In this document: positions 50,867 through 58,529 of the stretch, one piece after another
Numbering within the stretch: the first letter of the stretch is position 1
How the letters are laid out: the number at the start of each line of letters is the position of its first letter
Origin: Siminovitchia acidinfaciens
Lineage (GTDB): Bacteria > Bacillota > Bacilli > Bacillales > Bacillaceae_C
Assembly (NCBI RefSeq): GCF_003605385.1
Contig: NZ_QYTV02000001.1
Location: 642,249-706,248, forward strand
DNA: 64,000 nt
Reading direction: 5' to 3'
The notes under the pieces: model-generated
The model's input: only the letters and a program-made list of their open reading frames with translations
What the model was told of the DNA's origin: nothing
Database searches by the model: none
Program-made: the position numbers and the translations under genes

Positions 50867-52360
50867 ATGACAGTAAAAGCAGATGTTATTGAATTAAATA
50901 ATTATATCAATGGTGAGTGGAGAGGTATTTCTGGCACAGATAGAAATGAAGTCATCAACCCTGCGAACCAGGAAGTGATTGCGGTAGCCCCAAGAGCGAC
51001 TAAAGAAGAGACAGAAGAAGCGATCGCAGTGGCAAAAGCAGCTTTTGAAAGCGGAGTTTGGTCTGAGTTGACTGCTCATGAGCGCAGCGAAGTTTTGCAT
51101 AAAATTGCAGACAAAATTGATGAGAAAGCAGAAGAGCTTGTAGAGCTGGAAGTAATGGATAACGGAAAAATAAAGGCTGAGGCAGAATTTGATATCGCTG
51201 ATGCTGCTGCTTGCTTCCGTTACTATGCAGGATTAATCCTCGCTCCAGAAGGTGAAACTTTCCAGGCTCCAGAAAATGTACAGCCCATGATTGTCAAAGA
51301 GCCAGTTGGTGTAACCGGTCTGATTGTCCCTTGGAACTTCCCTCTATTGATGAGTGTATGGAAAGTTGCCCCAGCTTTGGCTGCAGGAAATACAATCGTA
51401 TACAAGCCGGCAGAAGCAACACCAATCACAGCTATGAGATTGGTTGAGATCATTGAAGAAGTCGGTGTGCCAAAAGGGGTTGTCAACCTTGTCATGGGAA
51501 GAGGGTCCGTTGTCGGTCAGACAATTGCAGAAAGCAAAGACGTCGATCTTGTTTCCTTCACTGGCAGTACCGAAGTCGGCCAGGAAATCATGAAAGCAGC
51601 TGCAGGAAACTTGAAGAAAATTTCTCTTGAGCTTGGCGGGAAATCACCAAACATCATTTTTGCCGATGCGGATTTTGAGACTGCAATTGACCATGCTCTA
51701 ATGGGAATCTACTTTGGTTCAGGACAAGTTTGTTCAGCGGGAAGCCGTGTTTTAGTGGAAGAGAGCATTTACGATAAGTTCGTAGAAACCTTCGTCGAAC
51801 GAGCAAAATTGATCAAAGTTGGTCCTGGCCTAGATGAGAATTCTCAAATGGGTGCAATCAACAGCGAAAGCCAAATGAATACAATCCTGAAATATATTGA
51901 AATTGGTAAAGAGGAAGGGGCTACGCTGGCAACTGGCGGTCGCCGTTTGACTGAAAATGGGTTGGATAAAGGATTCTTCATTGAGCCGACTGTATTCACA
52001 GATGTAACTTCCGATATGAGAATTGTTCAGGAAGAAATCTTTGGACCGGTTGTCACTATTCAAAAGTTCAAAGATGAAGAGGAAGCAATTCAACTTGCAA
52101 ATGATACAGATTTTGGCCTTGCTGGTGGTGTATTCTCTAACGATGGAGCAAAAGCGCTTCGTGTCATCAAAAAGGTCCGCGCTGGAATTACATGGGTAAA
52201 CACATTCGGCCCAACATATAATGAAGCGCCATGGGGCGGTTACAAAATGAGTGGAATTGGCCGCAGCCTTGGAACTTACGGTTTGGATGATTTCCAAGAA
52301 ATCAAGCAAATCAGTATCAACCTTGATGTACAGCCTTCAGGTTGGTTTCCAAACAAATAA
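50867..52360 (+). CDS. NAD(P)-dependent aldehyde dehydrogenase 2
   Basis: 497 residues. C289 in GSGQVCSAGSRV, E255 in LELGGKSPNI, and WNFPLLMSVWK in the cofactor domain. It most resembles betaine-aldehyde or gamma-glutamyl-gamma-aminobutyraldehyde dehydrogenases. It starts 18 bp after the reductase and is the last gene of the hemA-led unit, so it probably oxidises the aldehyde released by N-dealkylation. A terminator follows. Confidence 0.93.
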   Translation: MTVKADVIELNNYINGEWRGISGTDRNEVINPANQEVIAVAPRATKEETEEAIAVAKAAFESGVWSELTAHERSEVLHKIADKIDEKAEELVELEVMDNGKIKAEAEFDIADAAACFRYYAGLILAPEGETFQAPENVQPMIVKEPVGVTGLIVPWNFPLLMSVWKVAPALAAGNTIVYKPAEATPITAMRLVEIIEEVGVPKGVVNLVMGRGSVVGQTIAESKDVDLVSFTGSTEVGQEIMKAAAGNLKKISLELGGKSPNIIFADADFETAIDHALMGIYFGSGQVCSAGSRVLVEESIYDKFVETFVERAKLIKVGPGLDENSQMGAINSESQMNTILKYIEIGKEEGATLATGGRRLTENGLDKGFFIEPTVFTDVTSDMRIVQEEIFGPVVTIQKFKDEEEAIQLANDTDFGLAGGVFSNDGAKALRVIKKVRAGITWVNTFGPTYNEAPWGGYKMSGIGRSLGTYGLDDFQEIKQISINLDVQPSGWFPNK

Positions 52361-52370
52361 GTGATTGATA

Positions 52371-52400
52371 AAGAGAAGTGAGATCCTCACTTCTCTTTTC
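52371..52400 (+). terminator. Terminator of the demethylase operon
   Basis: AGAGAAGTGAG atc CTCACTTCTCTTTT, an 11-bp perfect stem. Confidence 0.93.
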
Positions 52401-52434
52401 AAAATCGTACCATCGTAAGGAAAGGAGAGAATAA

Positions 52435-52989
52435 ATGGAAAGTCAAAGAGTTACAGATCAGGTGGAAAAATATTCAGTACCCTTTCCATTTACCTCCAAA
52501 ATGAAGGGTGCGGGCGTAAGCCCGTTAACGATAAATGTTAAAGATGCAATGACAGGGCTGTTAGGTGGTTTTTTGACCATTTCTGTTTTGGCTATATTAA
52601 CAGGTGCCACTTCAACAGAGTGGTTGATGGCTCCATTTGGAGCGAGTTGTGTTTTGGCATTTGGTGTCTGGAACGCACCGTTATCGCAGCCCAGGAATAT
52701 TATTGGCGGACATCTGATTTCAACTTTTGTCGGCTTGGCCGTGTATCATACGCTGGGAAACGAGTCTTGGGCAATCGGTTTAGCTGTCGGCCTGGCTATA
52801 GCTGCATTGATGCTGACAAAGACAACGCACCCTCCGGCAGGGGCCAACCCGCTTGTTGTAATGATGGGAGATTATGATTGGAGCTTTTTGTTCTCGCCTG
52901 TATTAATTGGTTCCGTAATCGTCGTTGTTTTTGCATTAGTAATAAATAATTTGCGAAGTGACAGGGACTACCCGACATTTTGGATATGA
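52435..52989 (+). CDS. HPP family membrane protein
   Basis: 184 residues with four or more membrane segments and the family motif HPPAGANPL near residue 142, plus APFGASCVLAFG. HPP-domain proteins are integral membrane proteins; some have been linked to nitrite transport in chloroplasts. AAAGGAGAG precedes ATG 52435. It lies 35 bp past the demethylase operon terminator, on the same strand, so it may be expressed by read-through or separately. Confidence 0.85.
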   Translation: MESQRVTDQVEKYSVPFPFTSKMKGAGVSPLTINVKDAMTGLLGGFLTISVLAILTGATSTEWLMAPFGASCVLAFGVWNAPLSQPRNIIGGHLISTFVGLAVYHTLGNESWAIGLAVGLAIAALMLTKTTHPPAGANPLVVMMGDYDWSFLFSPVLIGSVIVVVFALVINNLRSDRDYPTFWI

Positions 52990-53050
52990 ATAACATTAGA
53001 AGGGACTGCTTCAAAAGTGAATGTGTTTCCTTCTATTTTTTTGATGGCAA

Positions 53051-53088
53051 AAAACAAAAAACAGGCGAGCACACTCACTCACCTGTTC
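53051..53088 (-). terminator. Terminator of the 41-residue gene
   Basis: Minus strand: AACAGGTGAG tgagtgtg CTCGCCTGTTTTTTG, with one stem mismatch. Confidence 0.75.
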
Positions 53089-53092
53089 ACCA

Positions 53093-53218
53093 TTACCTGG
53101 ATTTCTTTGTTCCCAAGGCTTTAAATTGATCCATCAGTTTGTTGCGGGATTTTTCATTTCTCATTAAATAAGCGGCTCCAAGCGCTAGGCCTGTCAACAT
53201 AGCTTTGTTTTTGTTCAT
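53093..53218 (-). CDS. 41-aa YtxH-like small protein
   Basis: From ATG 53218, with AAGGGAGTG upstream: MNKNKAMLTGLALGAAYLMR, then NEKSRNKLMDQFKALGTKKS and a final R. One short hydrophobic helix and a basic amphipathic tail, similar in plan to the 93-residue protein at 8.0 kb (LGVAGAFLSSKENRDKAM). Good ribosome site and own terminator support it. Function unknown. Confidence 0.7.
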   Translation of the reverse strand: MNKNKAMLTGLALGAAYLMRNEKSRNKLMDQFKALGTKKSR

Positions 53219-53301
53219 GTAATGTCACTCCCTTTGCGTTGTATGTTTCTTTTTCCCGGGTCCGTCCGGAAATAAACAGGTTATTTTTAGGAGTGATCTG
53301 C

Positions 53302-53904
53302 TTATATATTTACTTCCTTTTTAAATAAAGGGCCATCGTAAACGAACGTATGATATTCTCCTGATTCACCCATCGGACAGACATCTTCTTTGCTTATATC
53401 CTTTAAAAAGCTTTCATCTAACTGGCGTCCTACCCAGCTTGCCGGCAGTACATCTTCCCTGACTTTGATGATCTCCGCTTTATATCCGGTTTCGATAAAC
53501 TTTCTTAAGGATTCCGTCATTTGTGATTGCTCTGCCCACAAGGGATAGAGGGCTTCTAATTTTGCTGCATCCGCCAATTTTTGTCCCCATTCCCTATGCC
53601 CATCCAAATACATATCGCCAAATGCAATGGCATCAAGCTTATATTTGGTTTTCAACCGCATCAATTCTTTCAGGAAATCATCAGTGTATGTATCATATGT
53701 GCAGTGAATAAATTCCATTGGGATTCGGAGTGAATCTGCCTGAGCTTCAATTTTTTTCATGTCCTCGTTATGAGCAAATGTTTTACCTGTTTCCTCGGGT
53801 ACTGTCGTAACGAGGCAAACAACATCCGACCCCTTATGGGTCAGTTCGTGAAGGGCCATGCAGCTGTCTTTACCTCCGCTCCACGATAGGGCTATACGAT
53901 TCAT
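53302..53904 (-). CDS. ATP-pyrophosphatase / Dph6-like amidoligase domain protein
   Basis: 200 residues from ATG 53904. The PP-loop SGGKDS is at 9-14, followed by AIAFGDMYLDGHREWG and CPMGESGEYHTFVYDGPLF, as in Dph6-type (DUF71) enzymes that amidate diphthine in archaea and eukaryotes. Bacteria lack diphthamide, so the substrate differs and is unknown. It is outside the catabolic unit, on the opposite strand. Confidence 0.88.
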   Translation of the reverse strand: MNRIALSWSGGKDSCMALHELTHKGSDVVCLVTTVPEETGKTFAHNEDMKKIEAQADSLRIPMEFIHCTYDTYTDDFLKELMRLKTKYKLDAIAFGDMYLDGHREWGQKLADAAKLEALYPLWAEQSQMTESLRKFIETGYKAEIIKVREDVLPASWVGRQLDESFLKDISKEDVCPMGESGEYHTFVYDGPLFKKEVNI

Positions 53905-53938
53905 AACTTAACCTCCCAGCCTATTCATCGTATCTATA

Positions 53939-54211
53939 TTATAAAACAGAATTAAAGATAGAAAGACAAAAGTCGAACATTTCCTGGGAAATGAATGCGG
54001 AAATTGACGAAACCGGACTTAAATCTGTCCGGCTTTCGAATTCTCTATTACCAGAAAAGTGGGAAGGAAAGCCAAATCCGAATCCCCATGGTCTAAAGAA
54101 GGGACTTCTCCATCCCTCACCCCACGGCCCTCCGAAAGAAAACCTTTCATCTGCTGGTAGCATTCCCATGAAAGGATATCCGTGCTGACTCGATTGATAA
54201 TAATGATTCAA
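53939..54211 (-). CDS. Small Gly/Phe/Pro-rich protein, uncertain
   Basis: 90 residues from TTG 54211 with AGGAGG seven bases upstream. Residues 24-52 are rich in G, F, P and W (FSFGGPWGEGWRSPFFRPWG), a composition seen in small coat or surface proteins of Bacillales. No known domain. It could also be a chance frame; the good ribosome site is the main support. Confidence 0.45.
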   Translation of the reverse strand: MNHYYQSSQHGYPFMGMLPADERFSFGGPWGEGWRSPFFRPWGFGFGFPSHFSGNREFESRTDLSPVSSISAFISQEMFDFCLSIFNSVL

Positions 54212-54341
54212 CTCAGGTCCTCCTCATCTTTTTTTATTAAAATGTTCAACTTATCCAATGCGCTTGACCCAAAAAAGGGCATTGGAATGAGGGCTGGAGA
54301 AGCAAAATAGGCATTTCTTATAGATTTCGGGAGATTCATTA

Positions 54342-54368
54342 TAAAGAAATTCAATTATAATCCGATAT
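54342..54368 (+). promoter_or_regulatory. SigD-type promoter upstream of flaG
   Basis: TAAA at 54342-54345, 15 bp, then TCCGATAT at 54361-54368: one mismatch from consensus. Confidence 0.85.
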
Positions 54369-54410
54369 TACTTATAAGTATTTAATTTTTTACCGAAGGA
54401 GAGAAAGAGG

Positions 54411-54770
54411 ATGATTGGATCGATCGGAGGAAGGCTTCCAGTTGAAGGTGCTGCGATGCCTATACGCTCTGCAATCGGCATCGGAGAGTCAAACCGGGAG
54501 TCAAGTACATCGAAAGAACGATCATACGAGCTTTCGGAAAAAGATGCGACGGCGTTGCTTGAAAGAGCGGTAGCATTTGCAAACAGTCAAATGAAAACGT
54601 CCAAGCAATATTTAAAATTCGAATATCATGACCAATTGAATAAATATTACGTAAAAGTCGTGAACGAGGAGACGGAAGAAGTGGTGAGGGAGATCCCGCC
54701 TAAGAAGCTTCTCGACATGTTTGCGGCAATGGCGGATGCCATGGGAATCCTTATAGATAAGAAGATATAG
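54411..54770 (+). CDS. flaG: FlaG family flagellar protein
   Basis: 119 residues, AAGGAGAG before ATG 54411. The C-terminal FlaG core (KYYVKVVNEETEEVVREIPP, then KKLLDMFAAMADAMG) is complete and the first 45 residues are polar and variable. FlaG influences filament length. It corresponds to yvyC and would normally follow hag directly; here about 23 kb separate them. Confidence 0.92.
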   Translation: MIGSIGGRLPVEGAAMPIRSAIGIGESNRESSTSKERSYELSEKDATALLERAVAFANSQMKTSKQYLKFEYHDQLNKYYVKVVNEETEEVVREIPPKKLLDMFAAMADAMGILIDKKI

Positions 54771-54795
54771 GAAATAAAAGGAAGTGGAATGATAT

Positions 54796-56799
54796 ATGCG
54801 GATCGGCGGCTTGGCAAGCGGTATGGACATTGACTCGATCGTCAAAGATATGATGAAGGTCAAAAGGATGCCTCTTGATAAAATGAAACAACAGAAACAG
54901 ATTATTGAATGGAAACGTGACGACTACCGAAGCATAAACACGATGCTCCTAGGCTTCCGAGATCGGTTGGCACAGCTAAAACTAACCAGCAATTATAGGG
55001 CGAGAATGGTGACTTCCACAGACGAGGCGAAAGTTTCCGCAACTGTGACGAGTGGTGCATCGCAGGCTTCGTATTCGATTTCGAAGGTGGAGCAGTTGGC
55101 GACGGCGGCGACTAGGATAGGTGGAAAGATTGAGGGAATTGATTCGGCAATAAGTTTAAAGGATCAGGAAAATCTGGGGATTGAATGGAAAAAAGGTGTT
55201 ATTGAAACAAGAACTTTTTCTGGGGAAGGATCAGCAGTCAATTTTGACGCAGGCGGAAAATATGTGGCTGACTCACTCAGTGTCAAAGTTAATGGAACAT
55301 CCTACGAGGTTGTTGCAAGTCAAGCTGATCTAAACACCGGGAATTCGGAAGACAACAAGGTTTGGTATGATGTAGGTACAGGTGAATTGAAGTTTAATAA
55401 AGATCTGGCAAAGGGAAGTTCAATAAGAGTTGATTATGCAGTTAGTGAAAAAGCGACCACTCACAAAATCGAAGAAAAGCAAAATATGATTCGACTGGGA
55501 AAAAGTTCAATTGCTGAGCTTTCGGTTTCTGTAGATGGCAAAACTTATACGATGGAGACGCCGGACGTAAACGGCTTCGCAGCATTAACTCATACTGATG
55601 CTGAAAATAATAAAACAGTATTTGGGAAAGTGAATGTTGCTACTGGTGATATTATGTTCGAACTTCCGAATATGGAAGGTAAAGATTTAGATGTTACATT
55701 TAAACAAAACTATACGGATTTTACTATCGAATCATATACATCTAAAGGAAAAGTAACCGAACATATCTTTGTAACTGGAAATGAATCTTTGAACAACGTC
55801 ATCCGTAAAGTAAACGAATCGACTGCTGGTGTAACCATGTTTTTTGACGAACATACAAGTAAATTAACGATGACTCGAAAAGAAACAGGTAAGTTCAATA
55901 ATACGGGTGATGATATTAATATTTCCGGTGCTTTTAATACGATATTAAAGTTCGACGGTGCAGAAAATAGCGGCCAGAATGCAAAATTCACCATCAATGG
56001 TCTCGAAACAGAACGCACGTCTAATACCTTCTCCATGAACGGGGTCTCTTTTACATTAAAGCAGGTTTTTACTGACGGCACCCCAATCTCAGTCAACGTC
56101 TCCAACGACTCAGAAGGTGTCTTGAAAACAGTCAAGGACTTTGTCGGTCAATATAACACCTTGATAGATGACATCAATAAAAAGCTGACGGAAGAACGCA
56201 ATCGAAAATATCTGCCACTTACCGATGATGAGCGGGAAGAGCTTTCCGATAAACAACAGGAAAAATGGGAAGAGCTTGCTAAGAGCGGGCTTCTCAAAGG
56301 TGATCCCATGTTATCAGGTGTTCTGTCACAAATGCGCTTGGATATGTCCAGCTCCGTTGAAACAAATAGTCTGTTCAAGCAGCTGGCTGCTATCGGCATT
56401 ACGACGACAGCTAATTATTTGGACGGCGGGAAATTGGAGATTAACGAGACAAAGCTGAAAGAAGCGATTGAACAGGATCCGGAAGCCGTTGAGAATTTGT
56501 TCCGAGGTACGGGAACTACAGATGCAGATCGTGGAGTCGTCCACAAGCTTTATGATTCCGTGAATCAGTCAATCTCAAAGATTCAGGATCGAGCCGGTCG
56601 AGCGACCTCAACGAACCAGCAGTTTGCCTTGGGAAGGGAATTAATTTCTGTTGATAAAAATATCGATAGCTTTGAAACAAGGCTGAAAATGCAGGAAGAC
56701 CGCCTGTGGCGGCAATTCACCGCTATGGAAAAGGCTATCCAGCGTGCGAATAATCAAGCGGTCTATCTCATGCAGCAATTTGGCGGCGGAATGTACTAA
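54796..56799 (+). CDS. fliD: Flagellar cap protein FliD (HAP2)
   Basis: 667 residues, longer than B. subtilis FliD (about 498) because of an expanded central domain. The N-terminus (MRIGGLASGMDIDSIVKDMM) and the C-terminal coiled-coil region (LYDSVNQSISKIQDRAGRA ... MEKAIQRANNQAVYLMQQ) are standard. It forms the filament cap that folds exported flagellin. GGAAGTGG precedes ATG 54796. Confidence 0.96.
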   Translation: MRIGGLASGMDIDSIVKDMMKVKRMPLDKMKQQKQIIEWKRDDYRSINTMLLGFRDRLAQLKLTSNYRARMVTSTDEAKVSATVTSGASQASYSISKVEQLATAATRIGGKIEGIDSAISLKDQENLGIEWKKGVIETRTFSGEGSAVNFDAGGKYVADSLSVKVNGTSYEVVASQADLNTGNSEDNKVWYDVGTGELKFNKDLAKGSSIRVDYAVSEKATTHKIEEKQNMIRLGKSSIAELSVSVDGKTYTMETPDVNGFAALTHTDAENNKTVFGKVNVATGDIMFELPNMEGKDLDVTFKQNYTDFTIESYTSKGKVTEHIFVTGNESLNNVIRKVNESTAGVTMFFDEHTSKLTMTRKETGKFNNTGDDINISGAFNTILKFDGAENSGQNAKFTINGLETERTSNTFSMNGVSFTLKQVFTDGTPISVNVSNDSEGVLKTVKDFVGQYNTLIDDINKKLTEERNRKYLPLTDDEREELSDKQQEKWEELAKSGLLKGDPMLSGVLSQMRLDMSSSVETNSLFKQLAAIGITTTANYLDGGKLEINETKLKEAIEQDPEAVENLFRGTGTTDADRGVVHKLYDSVNQSISKIQDRAGRATSTNQQFALGRELISVDKNIDSFETRLKMQEDRLWRQFTAMEKAIQRANNQAVYLMQQFGGGMY

Positions 56800-56834
56800 T
56801 TTTAATCAAATGATTTTTCTAGAGGAGTGGAAAT

Positions 56835-57242
56835 ATGGCAAGCAGGAATCCGTATGAAGCTTATAAAAACAACTCGGTTACAACTGCTTCACCGGGTGAA
56901 TTGACACTGATGCTGTATAATGGCTGCCTTAAATTCATCAATTTGGCGAAGAAGGCAATTGAAAATAAAGAAATTGAGCAAAAAAACACGAACATCCAAA
57001 AAGCACAAAACATCATTTCTGAGTTGATTCTTACGTTGAACACAGATGTCGAAATATCCAAAAACATGCACTCCTTATATGAGTACGCAAACAGGAGGCT
57101 CCTGGAAGCAAACATTCAACAGGATATCTCCATTCTCGAAGAAGTCGAAGAAATTATCACAGAATTCCGTGACACTTGGAAACAGGTCATTCAATTGAAC
57201 AGGCAGCGGCAGCATGCCCCTCTTGAAAGTGTGAATCGATGA
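56835..57242 (+). CDS. fliS: Flagellin export chaperone FliS
   Basis: 135 residues, GAGGAGTGG before ATG 56835. The N-terminal NPYEAYKNNSVTTASPGELT motif and the four-helix bundle are clear. It binds the flagellin C-terminus in the cytoplasm and, with FliW, keeps free flagellin soluble. It overlaps fliT by 4 bp (ATGA). Confidence 0.96.
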   Translation: MASRNPYEAYKNNSVTTASPGELTLMLYNGCLKFINLAKKAIENKEIEQKNTNIQKAQNIISELILTLNTDVEISKNMHSLYEYANRRLLEANIQQDISILEEVEEIITEFRDTWKQVIQLNRQRQHAPLESVNR

Positions 57243-57586
57243 GTGCGGTTCAAGAATGCCTCACCATTACGAGAAAACTCGTTGACAGCCTTAAAAGTAT
57301 GGAAAAGGACCAACGAGAAGAGCTAATCGTTCAAATTGAAGAATTGCTTGCTCAAAGGGAGGAATTGCTTCCAGCGATTCAACCTCCTTTTTCAGCTCAA
57401 GAACAAGCTGCCGGCAGGGAGCTTTTGAAGCTTAATAAAGAACTGGAATTTTTGCTGGAGAAGCTCAATAAGAATATCTTACGGGATTTAAATGCGATTG
57501 ATTTGAAAAAGACATCAGCGGCACGATATACTAATACATATAAGCAAGTGCATCACGATGGAGTTTTTTACGACAAAAGGCAATAA
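57239..57586 (+). CDS. fliT: FliT-like flagellar chaperone
   Basis: 115 residues, mostly helical, ending YTNTYKQVHHDGVFYDKRQ, the typical tail of Bacillales FliT-type proteins. The position after fliS and the ATGA overlap support the name; it would chaperone FliD. Confidence 0.82.
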   Translation: MSAVQECLTITRKLVDSLKSMEKDQREELIVQIEELLAQREELLPAIQPPFSAQEQAAGRELLKLNKELEFLLEKLNKNILRDLNAIDLKKTSAARYTNTYKQVHHDGVFYDKRQ

Positions 57587-57730
57587 GGTAGTACTATCCC
57601 GCTTTCTGTCACAGACTTTTATGATTCGCCGGTTTTCTCATAAAATCGACAAAATCTTTCACTTTATTTGGCAGGATTCCGGGAATAGATATAGAAGTAT
57701 ATATACATAGCCTTTAAAGGAGGAGTTTAT

Positions 57731-58291
57731 ATGCTAAGGTATCAAATCCGCGGTGAAAACATCGAGGTAACTGAAGCAATCCGAGATCACGTAGAAAAGA
57801 AAGTGAGCAAGCTAGAGCGGTATTTTATCGAAACTCCTGATGCAAATGTGCATGTTAATTTAAAAGTAAACCCTGATAAAAAATCAAAGGTTGAAGTGAC
57901 AATTCCGCTTCCACAGCTAGTTTTAAGAGCTGAAGAAGTGAACGATGACATGTATGCTGCTATCGATTTGATTGTAGATAAGCTTGAGCGTCAAATTCGC
58001 AAACACAAAACAAAAGTAAACCGCAAATTCCGTGAAAAAGGTGATTTGCAACAATTATTTGCCACTGGGGCTAACGGTGCGGTTGCAGTTGAAACAGCTG
58101 ACGACGAGGACGAACTGACAATTGTTCGTACAAAACGTTTCGACTTAAAACCAATGGACAGCGAAGAAGCAGTACTTCAAATGAACATGCTTGGCCATAG
58201 CTTTTTCGTCTACACTGATGCGGAGACAAACGGTACTAACATTGTTTACCGCCGTAAAGACGGAAAATATGGATTGATTGAAACTAGCTAA
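57731..58291 (+). CDS. hpf: Long-form ribosome hibernation promoting factor
   Basis: 186 residues, AAAGGAGG before ATG 57731. N-terminal S30AE ribosome-binding domain (1-100) and the C-terminal dimerisation domain (about 125-184, VRTKRFDLKPMDSEEAVLQ, FFVYTDAETNGTNIVYRRKD) that makes 100S disomes. Corresponds to YvyD. The 144-bp upstream gap probably holds SigB/SigH-like promoters as in B. subtilis, but I could not settle a clear match. Confidence 0.95.
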   Translation: MLRYQIRGENIEVTEAIRDHVEKKVSKLERYFIETPDANVHVNLKVNPDKKSKVEVTIPLPQLVLRAEEVNDDMYAAIDLIVDKLERQIRKHKTKVNRKFREKGDLQQLFATGANGAVAVETADDEDELTIVRTKRFDLKPMDSEEAVLQMNMLGHSFFVYTDAETNGTNIVYRRKDGKYGLIETS

Positions 58292-58301
58292 AAATGAAAT
58301 G

Positions 58302-58344
58302 AAAAGCACGCAGCCTTCATAATAAGGCGAGCGTGCTTTTTTTA
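58302..58344 (+). terminator. Rho-independent terminator of hpf
   Basis: AAAGCACGC ... GCGTGCTTTTTTT around an 18-nt loop region. Confidence 0.88.
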
Positions 58345-58529
58345 CATTAATATAACTTAATGTTTTGTTGATGAAAAATTCATATCCCGAGTTTTGGTCG
58401 ACACTCCATGTTATTGTCATTAAGCATTTATTAATGTTAAAATAAATAGATGATGTTCAACTAACGAACATCACTCAGAACTAAATGTATTGTCGCCCGT
58501 ATCTGATAAGTAAAGGGAGAGTAATATAA

